A DNA stretch of 64,000 nucleotides, from the NCBI GenBank assembly GCA_946902985.2, contig OX336389.2, positions 340,664,444 through 340,728,443 of the forward strand, given 5' to 3'. The notes beneath the pieces are model-generated. The model ran no database searches. It saw only the letters and a list, made by a program, of their open reading frames with translations, and was not told the DNA's origin. Origin of the DNA: Meconema thalassinum (Eukaryota; Arthropoda; Insecta; Orthoptera; Tettigoniidae). Position 1 is the stretch's first letter. Every line of letters begins with the position of its first letter. Shown here in pieces: positions 54,076 to 64,000 of the stretch. The position numbers and the translations under genes were made by a program.

Positions 54076-54830
54076 TCATGGGGGACTGCACCATCTCCGC
54101 AGGAAGTTATGTGACTCATTGGTCCCGAAGCCTGTAAGCAATTGAAGATGCCGTTTAAAGAATAAAGTTCTAGCTTTCTTTTCGATGTCGATGAGTCCCA
54201 GACCTCCCTGGGATATATGCAACGTTAGTGTGCTGCGGGAAAGACGTAGCAGAGCTCCTTGCCAAATAAACCAACCGACGGCCGAAATAATGCGTGTACC
54301 AACCATCAATGGTTTGGGAAGAATTTACCTAAGCTGAACTTATTCACGTACAATGTTCGTTGGTGTAAGAGGAAGGAGCGGTACCGCACTTGTTGCAAGA
54401 CACCACGCACAGAATGTAGGGCATCGTTCCTGTTCTTTTTAATCATTTTGTGCACACTATTAAAGAAAGATATGCCCAATATTTTGAGTTCGGTGGCGAT
54501 TGTAACCCACGCTGGGAGAGCCCCATGGACGCGGTCCAATTTTCCAATCCACATCGCCTTTGTTTGTCGTCGGTTCAGCTGAGCGCCAGAATATCTCCCG
54601 TACATATCAAGGTCCGTGAACAAGTGCTGCATGTCAACGGTTTGATCCAACACAAGAGTGACATCATCCGCATACGCAACAATATTGATCTCAGTGCCGT
54701 GGAAAGATGTGTGGAGATTACAAAGAAGGGGTTCCAGGGAGAGAACAAAAAGAAGCATACATATCGGACACCCTTGCCTGACGCCACGATGAATGAGGAG
54801 CTATTCGGGTCCCGTGACCCCATCTCTTCT
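54076..54830 (-). pseudogene. LINE reverse transcriptase, C-terminal half
   Basis: After a frame change at ~54760-54790 the minus strand gives a GVRQGCP-like start, LFVLSLEPLL and the catalytic YADDVTLVL (54690-54716), then A.LN..KT..MWIG, I..LGI.F, and W.GALLRL. This is followed by GGLGLIDIEKKA..LFFKR (54076-54309). The frame is broken at ~54310. It is typical of non-LTR elements whose RT C-terminus has the GGLGL block. Confidence 0.85.
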
Positions 54831-55988
54831 GCATCCATGCGGCTTGAGGGGTCGGCTTCAATTTCATCCGCCCTTAGTATTCGAGCGGTTGGTGGTTCAC
54901 AAATAGCTATGGACGGGTTTGAGGGTGGAATACTAGTAGCGCTGTCTCCTGAGTTCACGACTTCCGTGACAGCTTCAGGGCTAGCAGGGCTGTTGTCAGG
55001 TTTCTGTTCAGTTGTAGGAACTAGAGAAGTGACGATCCCACCGAGACTGCCATTGGTGTACTGGCTATTATCGGACTCAGGTGGCAACGCCGGCTGCACG
55101 TGGAGTTCCTGTTGTAACGCGTAAGTGAGTTGTTGTTGCTGTTTACTAGTGGCAGGCAAGGAAACGGCCGAGCCAACTGGTTTTGGCGATAAAGCAGTGA
55201 GGTGAGGAAGCTACACTTCCAGCGTGTGTTGTTTTACAGCTGACGTATGAAGTGGGGCAGGTTCTTCGGGGGGGGGGGGGGGGGGGGGGTATACTGACGT
55301 TAGATGAAGTAGCTGCCGATAAGGCAGGCGAGACAACGTCACTTTGCGTGTTCGAGGCAACGTCACTTTGCGTGTTGGCTACTATCTCACGGTGCAGCTT
55401 ATGGTCGGGTTTGTGGTCAGGTTCGCTGCGCTTCACCGGGCATTCCTGTCGAAAGTGGTCATTGTCATTGCATTAAAAGCATGATCGAGGTTGCCAATCA
55501 TAGACAACCTGTACTTAATACCCATCAATAGAAATAATGGGTGGAATGGCAGTTTTTAGTTCTATTCGTATAGCCCGAATGCCGCTGAAAATATAGAATT
55601 GGTAGGTTGCAGACCATCTTTAGTTCCTAATTTCAGGCACCTTCCCGTACTTACTAAAGTACGACATTATCTGATCGTTCGTCAGTTCGATGGGGAGGTT
55701 CTACTGTCAACATCCGCAAAAGTTATATTGACCTCAGATAAAGAGCCATTAAATTTCCGTACCTGGGATTTGCCATTCGTATTGGCGAGGACCTTCTCCA
55801 TCAGTAGTTTGCTGGTGAACTTGATGTAAACAGCTGTTTCCAGATTGTCAAGTTGAATGGCTTCCAGTTGGTCCATTGAGTTTTAAGGTGTACTGAATCC
55901 ACTCATGAATTTCTGCTGGACCTGGTTTATTGGCCTTGTCGGGGAAAGCACAGTTTATGGTATTTTTCCTAATGCTTTTGGTTGCCAT
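54800..55988 (-). pseudogene. LINE ORF1 with RRM-like region and CCHC knuckle
   Basis: It starts at ATG 55988-55986. A frame break near 55890 leads to 'DQLEAIQLDN..TAVYIKF' (55682-55876) and an RRM-like 'NDQI..YF.KYGKVPEI' region. The CCHC knuckle pattern C-x2-C-x4-H-x4-C is at about 55445-55485, with a TAA between its first two cysteines. A Pro/Ser/Thr-rich linker follows, with poly-Pro from the G-run at 55269-55289, then a Gln-rich and Ser/Pro-rich segment (54790-55159) whose end fuses to RT. The protein would bind RNA in the retrotransposition particle; this copy cannot. Confidence 0.75.
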
Positions 55989-56760
55989 TTTTACTGTACT
56001 TGAACTGACTTGAAAAGTTACACATTCAAAACGTCACTCACAAGGAAGCAAAGCGCACCGAACCGTTCGCTGTCACGGTTCAGACCGGACTACTATCGCC
56101 AGCGGCGACGGCTGCTTTTCAAAGCCTCCCTGGTTGCGTCTTCCGTCGCCGGTGTGTGGTGGCGGGCTTGAGTTGCCCCTCTAGTGCCCTCACCTGAGGG
56201 TCTGACTACTCCTCCATGGCAGCGGGTTTCCTAGCTAAGACCCGTTCTCCTGGGGCTGGAGTAAGTATCATCTGCCGGGGCGGCTGGTCTTCGTCCACTT
56301 GAAGATGACCAGGAATACCGCTTTGGTCCCGACGTAGAACCGAGTTGGGCCTCATGCCTCCGTCTAGGTCGTAGTATCGCCGGGTTGGAGGGGCATGAAT
56401 AGCTCCGTGTGAGCTCGGAGCCTGGGGCTATGATCCTGGGGGCACACCGTTGTATCGGTGTATACCGTACAGCTTCCCCCCTGCGCCTCGGGGCCACAGC
56501 CCTGGGCTCCCAGCTTAGGTTGTTAGTTCAACCGATCCAAGATTCTCCTCCTGTGGTATTCCCAGCCAGGACTGGCTCTATCTTCTCGGCCACGGCTGGT
56601 TTCGGCTGAGTCCTCTTTTTGCTCTTGGGCCACTGGTCAGCTATGGTCACGGCAGGGTTCTCCGGTCTGCTGCTTCCTCCATTGGCTCACTGGTTCCCCT
56701 CATACTGGCTGGCAGACTGCTGCTTCGTTACTGAGGGAGGGAGGAGGCAAAGTACTCACG

Positions 56761-57055
56761 TGACGACCAGCTCTTAGCTAGCGCCGGCTCAGACATGCTG
56801 TTAATTGTAAGATAGTAGAAGAAAACAGATGGGAGTTTCTGCCTGTCTCAGTACTATGTACTCTACAAGGCATTATCATTTAGGTTTAGAAACATAAGTA
56901 ATTAGGGTGGGATACATTACTTATAAGAAAGACCATAGTCAGAAAGGAAAGATTGCCTCCAGGTAAATCCTGGCGTATTTTGTGATAGTGATAGCCACAT
57001 GCATGGATGTGGGAGGATGGTTAAGGCTAAATGGCCCCTTTTTTAGTTTGTAATT
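56761..57055. other. Unassigned flank of the LINE
   Basis: It shares TAGCTAGCGCCG.CTC.GACATGC with 37705-37735 but nothing obvious beyond. It may be a related LTR fragment. Confidence 0.35.
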
Positions 57056-57059
57056 CTGA

Positions 57060-57310
57060 CACCACGTAGCAGCACCAAAGTGAGACAATTTCTTTTTTCA
57101 GTTTTCTCTTGAACGAAAGCTCGTATTTGCGATCTGAAAACCACTATGTATACTAGACTGCAATTGAATTGATATTAATTCGATGCATTTTTCAAAATTT
57201 GAAAAACAAAAAAGTTACCAACAGTTTTTTATAGCTCTGCTTAAAATAAGAAAAAACCTGGTAATACGAAAATGGTGATTTATTTCCTGTTTCCAATGCA
57301 TTTTTCAGAA
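57060..57310 (+). repeat. Interspersed repeat R2, copy 1
   Basis: It is inverted relative to about 63770-64000. Shared phrases are GCGATCTGAAAACC.CTATG, GAATTGATATTAATTC and GGTAATACGAAAA. No ORF and no class is recognised. Confidence 0.65.
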
Positions 57311-57679
57311 TTAAAATCGGGTGAATGGAATCGACAGCATTAATTCAGGAATTGTTTTGAAAAGGGTGGTAGGCGGCGCGGCTCCACAAGATTTCTTGCT
57401 CAAGGAAAATGATGAACACGCTGACAGGGCGGAGGGAGAAGGGAACAATTTGACAACAGGAAGGAGTTGTCTTCCTCTTTTCACAAATATTATAGTTCGA
57501 CGAGTTACGTGTACAAGTGCCTAGGCGTGGAAAATATCTGAGCAATAAAATTATACAATTACAATATGTAACGTTGACACAATGTGTTCGTACAGATACC
57601 TTTCTTACTTCCTCTAACATTCTTGTTGATAATAATACATTGTAGGGTCTTGGGAATCTTGGTCATCAGTACCTTTGAC

Positions 57680-57878
57680 TGGCTGCGTGGCTCAGCGGTA
57701 ACGTTCTCGCTTGCTGTGCCCAAGGTTGCAGGATCGAATCCTGGTGCAGCCAGTTGGCATTTGAGGGTGCGCGAATGCGAGGGAGCCTTGTCATTAGATT
57801 TACTGACACGTTAATGATCCCCTTCGGGGAAAAAATTCGGCACCCCAGCGCCTCTAAAAGCCGCGTAAAACCAATAAC
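57680..57878 (+). mobile_element. SINE family B
   Basis: The head is GGCTGCGTGGCTCAGCGGTA with GGATCGAATCC as B box. The body has GGGTGCGCGAATGCGAGGGA and the tail ends AAACCAATAACGTTATT, running into (ATT)n at 57880-57930. Confidence 0.85.

Positions 57879-57879
<1 letters not shown>

Positions 57880-57930
<51 letters not shown>
57880..57930. repeat. (ATT)n microsatellite at SINE tail
   Basis: About 16 units, directly continuing the SINE 3' end. Confidence 0.95.
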
Positions 57931-57931
<1 letters not shown>

Positions 57932-58610
57932 CATCATCAGCCCCGTGTAGTTGATAATGTGTGTAACTGTATTAGAGTCAGGGAAGGGGCAGGTGCTCTG
58001 AAACTTCACGTACGGTACTATCTCGGCATTTACCTGGAGGGATTGTGGAAAAGCCGGTGAAAACACACTCAGGATAGATGCTGACAGCGTTGGATTCCCT
58101 TCTAGGTAACTGTTTTAGAGTTATTTGAGGATAAACTCCCGAACAAAAAACATATTGTTCCGACATTAGTAATACTTTGTAGGGCGTAATTCTTACCGCA
58201 CAGATCAGCGACTGGTTTCACTCGAAGCGAAATTGAATACTGTATAGACAGATATGACTGGTTTGTAGTTAGCACGTTCTTGATATTTTAGAAAAAAGAT
58301 GGACAAGATATGTTCGTGTTCTGGTTTATTGGGAATATCTATTCTAAAAACCATCCTATGTGGACGTCCAACTCTAGGTATCGTCTTCTAGACATAACAA
58401 ACAAGACCACAAACCGTGACATATTCTAATCAATGGAGCCAGCTTTTATCGATTTATAAGCGGCCAAATGCGCACGCACATATACCTACATACATGCAAA
58501 CATACATTTAATTTGGTAATTCGTATGGTTCTTTGGACTCTAATTCCCTTTTTTAGCCTACTTTTCACATTTTGCAAAAATGAGGAAAAGGTAGACTTAT
58601 GAGATCGGGC
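57931..58610. other. Unassigned stretch
   Basis: No gene or repeat copy is recognised. Confidence 0.4.
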
Positions 58611-58611
58611 A

Positions 58612-58692
58612 AATGTGTGTGTGTCTGTCTGTCCTGTCTGTCTGTATGTCTGTCTGTCTGGCTGGCTGGCTGTGTGTGTGTCCCCCCCCCCC
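58612..58692. repeat. Compound TGTC/GGCT/TG microsatellite with C run
   Basis: (GT)n, (CTGT)n, (GGCT)n and (GT)n are followed by about ten Cs. Confidence 0.95.
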
Positions 58693-59104
58693 TATCAACT
58701 CCTAAACGGCTGCACCAATCGAAACAAAATTTGGTAGGAGTAAAGATCTATACCTGAATATATCACGGCCATATTTGAAAATGATGCCAGTGCTACCAAC
58801 TGCTGAAAAATCGCAATTGAAATTTGAGCTCCTTGTTGGATATCTTGGAAGGTATGAATGGCAGCTATTTCAAAATTGGCACACGTATAGATGATAATAA
58901 TAATATTGCAGTTTAATTTCCAGGAGGCCATACATGGCAGTGTTGCCAAAATGATTATAAGCCTGCTGATAGTTCCAATTTTTAAATGCATATAACTTCT
59001 ACACTATCAACTGGAATTCAACCAAATTTCGTATGTTGTATGTGTACATAACCAGATATGACTGAGCGTATTCTTAAGACCCACCAGGGCTGCCAACTGT
59101 TAAT

Positions 59105-59464
59105 GTATGTATGTCTACCCCTTATTATTCCCGTTTTCCAACGGGGTCGGGGATGAGATGCGATGGAAGTCTTTGTGGCGATGGTTTTTACGGCCGGATG
59201 CCCTTCCTGACACCAACCTCATGACAGGAGTTAATGAGAGATGAAATGAATGATGGTGAATGAAACTGGGCAAGGATGTGGAAGGAAGCGGCCGTGGCCT
59301 GTCAGAAGGTACCGTCCCAGCATTTGCCTGGTGTTGAAAATGGGAAACCACGGAAAACCATTTCAAGGACGGCCGACGGTGGGGCTCGAACCCACGCGTC
59401 TACCGAGTCAGCAGAGAGCTTGGCCCCATGACCTAATGCTGCGCTTTAGCCAGCGTAGCCACTA
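59105..59464 (-). mobile_element. SINE family D with 19-20-bp target duplication
   Basis: The minus-strand head is GTAGTGGCTACGCTGGCTAA with B box GGGTTCGAGCCCC. It ends with CCCGTTTTCCAACGGGG (hairpin) and AATAATAAGGGG. It is flanked by CAGGGCTGCCAACTGTTAAT at 59085-59104 and 59465-59484. Confidence 0.88.
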
Positions 59465-59888
59465 CAGGGCTGCCAACTGTTAATAAATGCTCTTAATATA
59501 TTTTATCCAAATACCAATATATCAGAAAGTATGCAAGCCGACAGCATTAAACTATGCACACGTATAGTACCTGACATTCTATATTAATTTGGAGTAACTT
59601 ATATACGTCAGTGCTACCAACATGATTCTAAGCCTGCTGAGAGGTCCAACTTTAAATACATGTAACTTCCATACTATCATTTGGATTTGAACCAAATTTC
59701 GTATGTGCTATGTGTACCATAACAGATATGACTGTGCGTATTCTTAAGAGCAACCAGGGCTGCCAACTGTTAATATGTGCTGTCTCTATTTTTGTTACCC
59801 TAATATCAATATATCAGAAAGTATGCAAGCCAATAGCTCTAAACTTTGCACACGTATACTAACTGGCATTCTAGATGAATTTGGAGTA

Positions 59889-60113
59889 TGTCTGGCTGCG
59901 TGGCTCAGGGGTAACGTTCTCGCTTTCTGAGTCCAAGGTTGCAGGTTCGAAACCTGGCGCAGTCAGCTGGCATTTGAGGGTGCGCAAATGCGAGGGAGCC
60001 GTGTCAGTACATTTACTGACGCGTTAAAGATCCCCTTCGGGGCAAAATTCCGGCACCCCGGCGTCTCTAAACGCCAGTGTAGTTAAAAGGGACGTAAAAC
60101 CAATAACATTATT
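59889..60113 (+). mobile_element. SINE family B with 14-bp target duplication
   Basis: The head is GGCTGCGTGGCTCAGGGGTA with B box GGTTCGAAACC and tail AAACCAATAACATTATT. The duplications ATGAATTTGGAGTA lie at 59875-59888 and 60114-60127. Confidence 0.9.
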
Positions 60114-60929
60114 ATGAATTTGGAGTAACTAATATAGGTCAGTGCTGCCAACATGATTCTAAGCCTGCTGATAGGTCCAATTTCAAAATGCATGTAACTT
60201 CTATACTAACTAATGGATTTCATTCAAAATTGGCACAACATAGATCATATTATTTCAGATTATTTCTGACCATTACATGCATGACATTGTTGCCAACATG
60301 ATTTTACGCGCGCTGTTAGATCCAATGATTAACTGCATGTAGCGTCCATGCTATCCATTGGACTTCAACCAAATTTTGTATTCTGTACTTTAAGAGATGG
60401 AACTAAGAATATATTCAGTCACCAGGGCTGCCAACTGTAGTGCTCTATTAGGCCACATTATGCCAGGTATACAGTATTTCGAACTAATTAGAAATTTCGA
60501 TATTAGCAACTAAATTTCGTCATTATTCTAGATAGATCCATATAGATTAATCATTGGCATGAATCTTAAATTTTAAGAAAAGTAGGCTCTTTAGTTCGTC
60601 ACGGAACTTCTTGTTTTTCGTGAGATCTGAAACGACTCCGTCTGGCCAATCACTATAACTTACTTCAATTTTCATGAAGGTAATAATAAAAGTTCATTTA
60701 TGTAGGACATTTTATTACAATAAATAAATTATGAAAATGCATAACAAGAGCAAAATTATTATGTACATAATACAATTAAAGTTCCTAAGATATTCTCATC
60801 TGCCTGCACTAGTACTGCGTACTATAAACAAACAAAAATATTATACCTAATTATTTCCTGTTGTTGAAATCAATGCTTCAATTTTTTCCATATCAAAGAT
60901 AGCGTTTCATGTTTTACACACGCTCAGTA

Positions 60930-62330
60930 TTTTACTTCACCTCAGGTTCTCTTATATCCATTGATCTGGTCATCCTGGGATCAATGATCTCGGGCAACAA
61001 AATTTTCTCGCAGCAGCATGCCAGTTACATATGCATTTTTTGTCTCCAGAACTTTTCGTCCCTCTTTATTGTTTCTATGTGAATGTCCTTAGGCGTCCAT
61101 ACCACAAAATAACATATTTTCCCGCTATGTTATTTCCAACTGGCCCTGGTTGTGGAAATAAAAACCATGTGAGTGTTAGTGTTATCAATCTATTCTCTTC
61201 TGAAAGGCACTGTTCTTGACATTCTCTGGCTTTCTTTTTCGCTTAATTTCTGCAAAACAAAATCCCTTTAGCTTTTTGCAGGCTTCCAGTATGGTCATAT
61301 TCTGTGCAGAATAAGGGCTCTTGACTTCGACTACAGCGTTGTCTCCTATTAATCCGTCTGGGGAGGCACATAAAAACCCATAAGTTTTATGTACGAAAAT
61401 ACCACATTCTTCGACTTTTCTACCGATTTCTCCACTAAATTTCGTTTTGCAATTCGCTCATTATCACCGTCATACTGCATTGCTTTTGAGTGAAATTCGC
61501 CGTACAGAATGTTTTTTGCTAATGGAGCCCATTTCGAAGTAGGTTTCCTCTTGCATACATATGCAAAATTGGATGCCGTAAGTTTGTCCTTTCTAGCTGT
61601 GTGCCACTTTTCATTTTCCCTTTGGCTCCTTGTCTCCTTTTCCAGTTTTTGTATATGGCCTTCACTAACCGTTAGTTGCTTGATCTTCTCATCACTAAAC
61701 TCTCTCAACAGTACCTCATCGAAATCCAACTGCATTGATCGGTTTCTATAATCACTTGAGACAGTAGGCCTACGTTTCATTTCATTAGACTGTTGTCGGT
61801 ACATTCTTTTCCCTTCTCGCGACGCAAATAAACTTTTTCGGAAAGCTGCTCTTCTTCTCTTTCTGCTGAGTGCAGTGTCCTTCACTATTGTGGCAGTTTT
61901 TTTTTTTTTTTCCTTTAAACGGATTTCATTGTTTTGTAGTGCCACGGTGGCCCAAACTGAAAGACCAGTCCGGCAGCTTTGGTTCTACGAGTGAAGGAAT
62001 CTCGTTTCCCTCGATTGATCTGCTTACCTCCCGTGAATTTTGCAACAAGGGACATATAATTTTCGGCAGCATTGCTGGTGGTGTTTGATACTAGCTGGGA
62101 ACTTTTTGCAATTAGGGGCTGCAAGCAATAACGCATAAGTTTGGTTGGAGTTACCTGTTTGTCTTCACCTTGCCCGCTGGTAGTTCAAAAGTACTGTTTG
62201 CAGTTTTAATGGATCCCAATCCAATCCAGTATTTCCGGAAACCAATTTTCCATTTTCACATTCGCTACTCCCTTATTTTTCCACACAACGCATTGTTTTC
62301 ATTTGAAGTCGAACTTGCTTCTCTGAAAAA
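60930..62330 (-). pseudogene. YqaJ-type nuclease ORF of a mobile element, broken
   Basis: The minus strand reads, in pieces, 'SNTTSNAAENYMSLVAKF' and 'GGKQINRGKRDSF' (61915-62136). A basic linker (61750-61945) follows. The YqaJ-like core has EKWHTARKDKLTASNFAYVC (about 61560-61620), the D of an SPDGLIGDN block across a frame break at ~61350-61370, and the E.K of VVEVKSPYSA (about 61320-61345). A C-terminal LLPEI(I)DPR..RSM.IREPE block lies near 60935-60990. YqaJ nucleases belong to the lambda-exonuclease-like fold. Multi-frame ORFs like this are widespread in insect and cnidarian mobile elements of uncertain class. At least three frame breaks are present, and a GTGAAG possible splice donor lies near 62176. 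No terminal repeats were found. Confidence 0.75.
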
Positions 62331-62754
62331 AGTTGACACTGAATAGTTCGTAATTTTGTAATCCTATACTTATGTATTAGAAGTAAAAAGCAAACTACAC
62401 CCTTGGCGCGACAGCCCATGAAGGCCCTAGGCCTACCAAGCAACCACTGCGCTGTTCAGCCATGTAGCCTGCAGATTTCTGGGTGACGTTTAGTCATCCA
62501 ACTTGTAGGCTACAAGTAAAATATAAGTGAAATCATAACTGCTCAGAGCATTACAGATTCTCTAATGCAAGCGTAAAGAATTATATAATTTCATATATAA
62601 ACTAGGGAAAAAAAACTTACGGGTGTGAAGAGGTTTTTTTTATCTCCTCTGGGATTTAGTGGAACGCCCTTGAATCGGTGTTGGTGAAGTCGGCTCCATT
62701 TTTCAACAAAAACGAAAAAATAACTCCAAGTAATGACCGTAATTCTCTCCACCA

Positions 62755-62959
62755 GTCGTAGCCTAGCGTAGTGGTCAGCATGGTTCGCTGCCGCCCTGGA
62801 GGTTCTGGGTTTGATTCCCGGCTCTGCCACGAAATTTGAAAAGTGATATGAGGACTGGAACGGGGTCTACTCAGCCTTGGGTAGTACAAATGAGTAGAGG
62901 GGGTTCGGTTCCCACCTCAGCCATCCTCGAAGTGGTTTTCCGTGGTTTCCCACTTCTAT
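62755..62959 (+). mobile_element. SINE family A, interrupted by SINE family E
   Basis: The head is AGCGTAGTGGTCAGCATGGT with B box GGGTTTGATTCCCG, then TGCCACGAAATTTGA and a second B-like GGTTCGGTTCCCACCTCAGC. Its 3' part is cut by the family E insertion. Confidence 0.8.
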
Positions 62960-62971
62960 TCTACCAGTAAT

Positions 62972-63305
62972 GAAATGAAAATCCACAGCCTGCTTCCAGT
63001 CTCCGACCGGGTCAGGAATGGAATGAATGAAGCCCCCATCTAGCGGCGAGGATATGAACTGTGCCGGCTGCCGAGGCCTGACGCACTCCTCTGGGGCAAT
63101 GATTAAATGAATGACTGATGAAATGAAATGATAGTGGAGAGTGTTGCTGGAATGAAATTTTGACAGGGAAAACCGGAGTACCCGGAGAAAAACCTGTCTG
63201 CCTCCGTTTTTTCCAGCACAGATCTCACATGGAGTGACCGGGATTTGAACCACGGACCCAGCGGTGAGAGGCCGGCGTGCTGCCGCCTAAGCCACGGAGG
63301 CTTGC
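62972..63305 (-). mobile_element. SINE family E with 12-bp target duplication
   Basis: The minus-strand head is CCTCCGTGGCTTAGGCGGCA with B box TGGTTCAAATCCCGG, then CACTCCATGTGAGATCTGTG and a long body ending in GCTGTGGATTTTCATTTC. The duplications TCTACCAGTAAT lie at 62960-62971 and 63306-63317. Confidence 0.9.
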
Positions 63306-63317
63306 TCTACCAGTAAT

Positions 63318-63760
63318 ACTGTCCAAAAAATAAAGTGCCGAAAATAGAACACCTAATGGGCATTAAAAAATAATACTGTTGCAGGTAAAATAAATTAAAT
63401 AAAAAGTAATTAATGAGATCGATGAACTAAAAACAAGAAGTCGTAACTAGGAACTGGTAAAATATCAAAGGATCACTCAGAAATATCCAGACCTTGACAA
63501 TAATTCAGAACTAACCAGCACAGTCAATCGCAATATTGGACAAGATGCTCGGGAATTCCATACCGTCTGGCAAGGCTGTCGCTCTCTCAAATAACTCTAG
63601 CTCCACTCCCCTCCCCCCAACCCTCCACCAACCCTCTCTCCATGACCTTGTTCTACTGCCGCGCCTTGTTACAAATACTGTAACAGTTTTATTCACAAAC
63701 TTCCCAAAGTGATCCCGACGGTTCTATTCAACCGATTTAGGTTTTCGATGCAGCTTTGGA
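63318..63760. other. Unassigned stretch
   Basis: The short ORFs have no family features. Confidence 0.4.
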
Positions 63761-63764
63761 ATCA

Positions 63765-64000
63765 GTGAGTAAAACTCAACTTTCGTATTACCCGTTTTCT
63801 TTCGAATTTGAATCAGATATTTGAAAAACAAACAGCAACTTTTCTGTTTTTGAAATTAAAAAGTAAGCAATGAATTAATATCAATTCTGCTACTAGACAG
63901 AGTGCATAGCAGTTTTCAGATCGCAGAACGGAGCTCCCCTTCAATACAAAAATAAATAAATAAATAAATTCAGCTTCGCTTGTGCTGCCATCTGTTGAAA
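63765..64000 (-). repeat. Interspersed repeat R2, copy 2 (partial)
   Basis: This is the reverse-orientation homologue of 57060-57310, with an (AAAT)n run at 63947-63968. It is cut by the window edge. Confidence 0.6.

Larger units (their letters stand above)
54009..56760 (-). mobile_element. LINE (RRM/CCHC ORF1 type) with internal deletion
   Basis: A GC-rich 5' region (about 55990-56760) is followed by ORF1 and then directly by the second half of the RT. The 3' end is near the poly-C/G run at 54010-54019. Endonuclease and RT motifs before GVRQGCP are missing. It lies between the BEL/Pao gag leader and the possible BEL LTR-like sequence at 56777, so it may have inserted into the BEL 5' LTR. 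Confidence 0.75.
58710..60440. repeat. Diverged tandem repeat region with SINE insertions
   Basis: A unit of several hundred bp recurs three to four times. Its landmarks are CCAGGGCTGCCAACTGT (59084, 59464, 59754, 60423), AACCAAATTTCGTATG (59018, 59690, and variant 60370) and CAACATGATTCTAAGCCTGC (59618, 60148). Two SINEs lie inside. Confidence 0.75.

Noticed and set aside
54450..55124. 224-codon plus-strand ORF
   Set aside because: It is antisense to LINE ORF1 and RT; the minus strand has the family motifs.
56777..56810. BEL/Pao 5' LTR based on the TAGCTAGCGCCG phrase shared with 37705-37735
   Set aside because: Similarity fades within about 60 bp, so I cannot call it a matching LTR; left as a possible relation.

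Overview
The window is animal, almost certainly insect, nuclear DNA, and it is nearly solid with transposable elements. I could not assign a single ordinary host gene. The evidence for an insect is the mix of Ty3/gypsy-like, copia, BEL/Pao, Polinton, pogo/Tigger, hAT, PIF/Harbinger and Ginger elements, several tRNA-headed SINE families, and arrays of TTAGG, the standard arthropod telomere unit. Order and species cannot be read from the sequence. A large-genome polyneopteran-type insect would fit, but that is a guess.

1-9798: a gypsy-like LTR retrotransposon on the minus strand, cut by the left window edge. It has a long direct repeat at both ends, a gag with an extended coiled-coil N-terminus, and a pol with protease, reverse transcriptase and RNase H but only the first residues of an integrase. 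Its right end abuts an open frame of a Polinton-type DNA polymerase B fragment (9799-10380), so it apparently landed in that gene. 10384-13555: AT-rich tandem repeats, four TTAGG arrays separated by a shared spacer, a SINE fragment, and a 5'-truncated CR1/jockey-like LINE with a 3' stem-loop. 13560-20530: SINEs, a LINE tail carrying a SINE and present twice, a MITE, a 29-bp minisatellite, and otherwise unrecognised sequence.

20545-25564 is a three-level nest with target duplications at each level. A PIF/Harbinger remnant (TAA) has its transposase N-terminus split by a Ginger-type transposon (21270-25223, TCCA). The Ginger element is itself invaded by a 1.45-kb retroposon (23499-24952, 14-bp duplication) that contains a long 29-bp minisatellite. 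27618-28942: a THAP-domain fragment and an internally deleted hAT element. 31075-37207: a pogo/Tigger element with a nearly intact DDD transposase (one frameshift) and an unusually long 5' non-coding arm.

37856-49253 is a second nest. A copia element (5-bp duplication GATAG, primer site matching the initiator-tRNA-Met anticodon arm) sits just past the end of a decayed BEL/Pao pol (49307-53867). The copia pol is interrupted by a complete 7.56-kb LTR element (39183-46738, duplication CTAC). That element carries 1.32-kb LTRs and one 631-codon coiled-coil protein, with no protease, RT or integrase. It looks like a non-autonomous relative of the coiled-coil-gag element at the left end. 54009-56760: a LINE with ORF1 joined to the second half of its RT by an internal deletion. 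57060-64000: SINEs (two nested in one another), a diverged tandem repeat region with SINE insertions, and a decayed YqaJ-type nuclease ORF of the kind found in insect mobile elements.

Functionally the region is a graveyard. Every autonomous-type element seen here has a break in at least one essential gene, although several (the left gypsy-like element, copia, the coiled-coil LTR element, Tigger) look young. Their repeats are almost identical or they have only one or two frame breaks.
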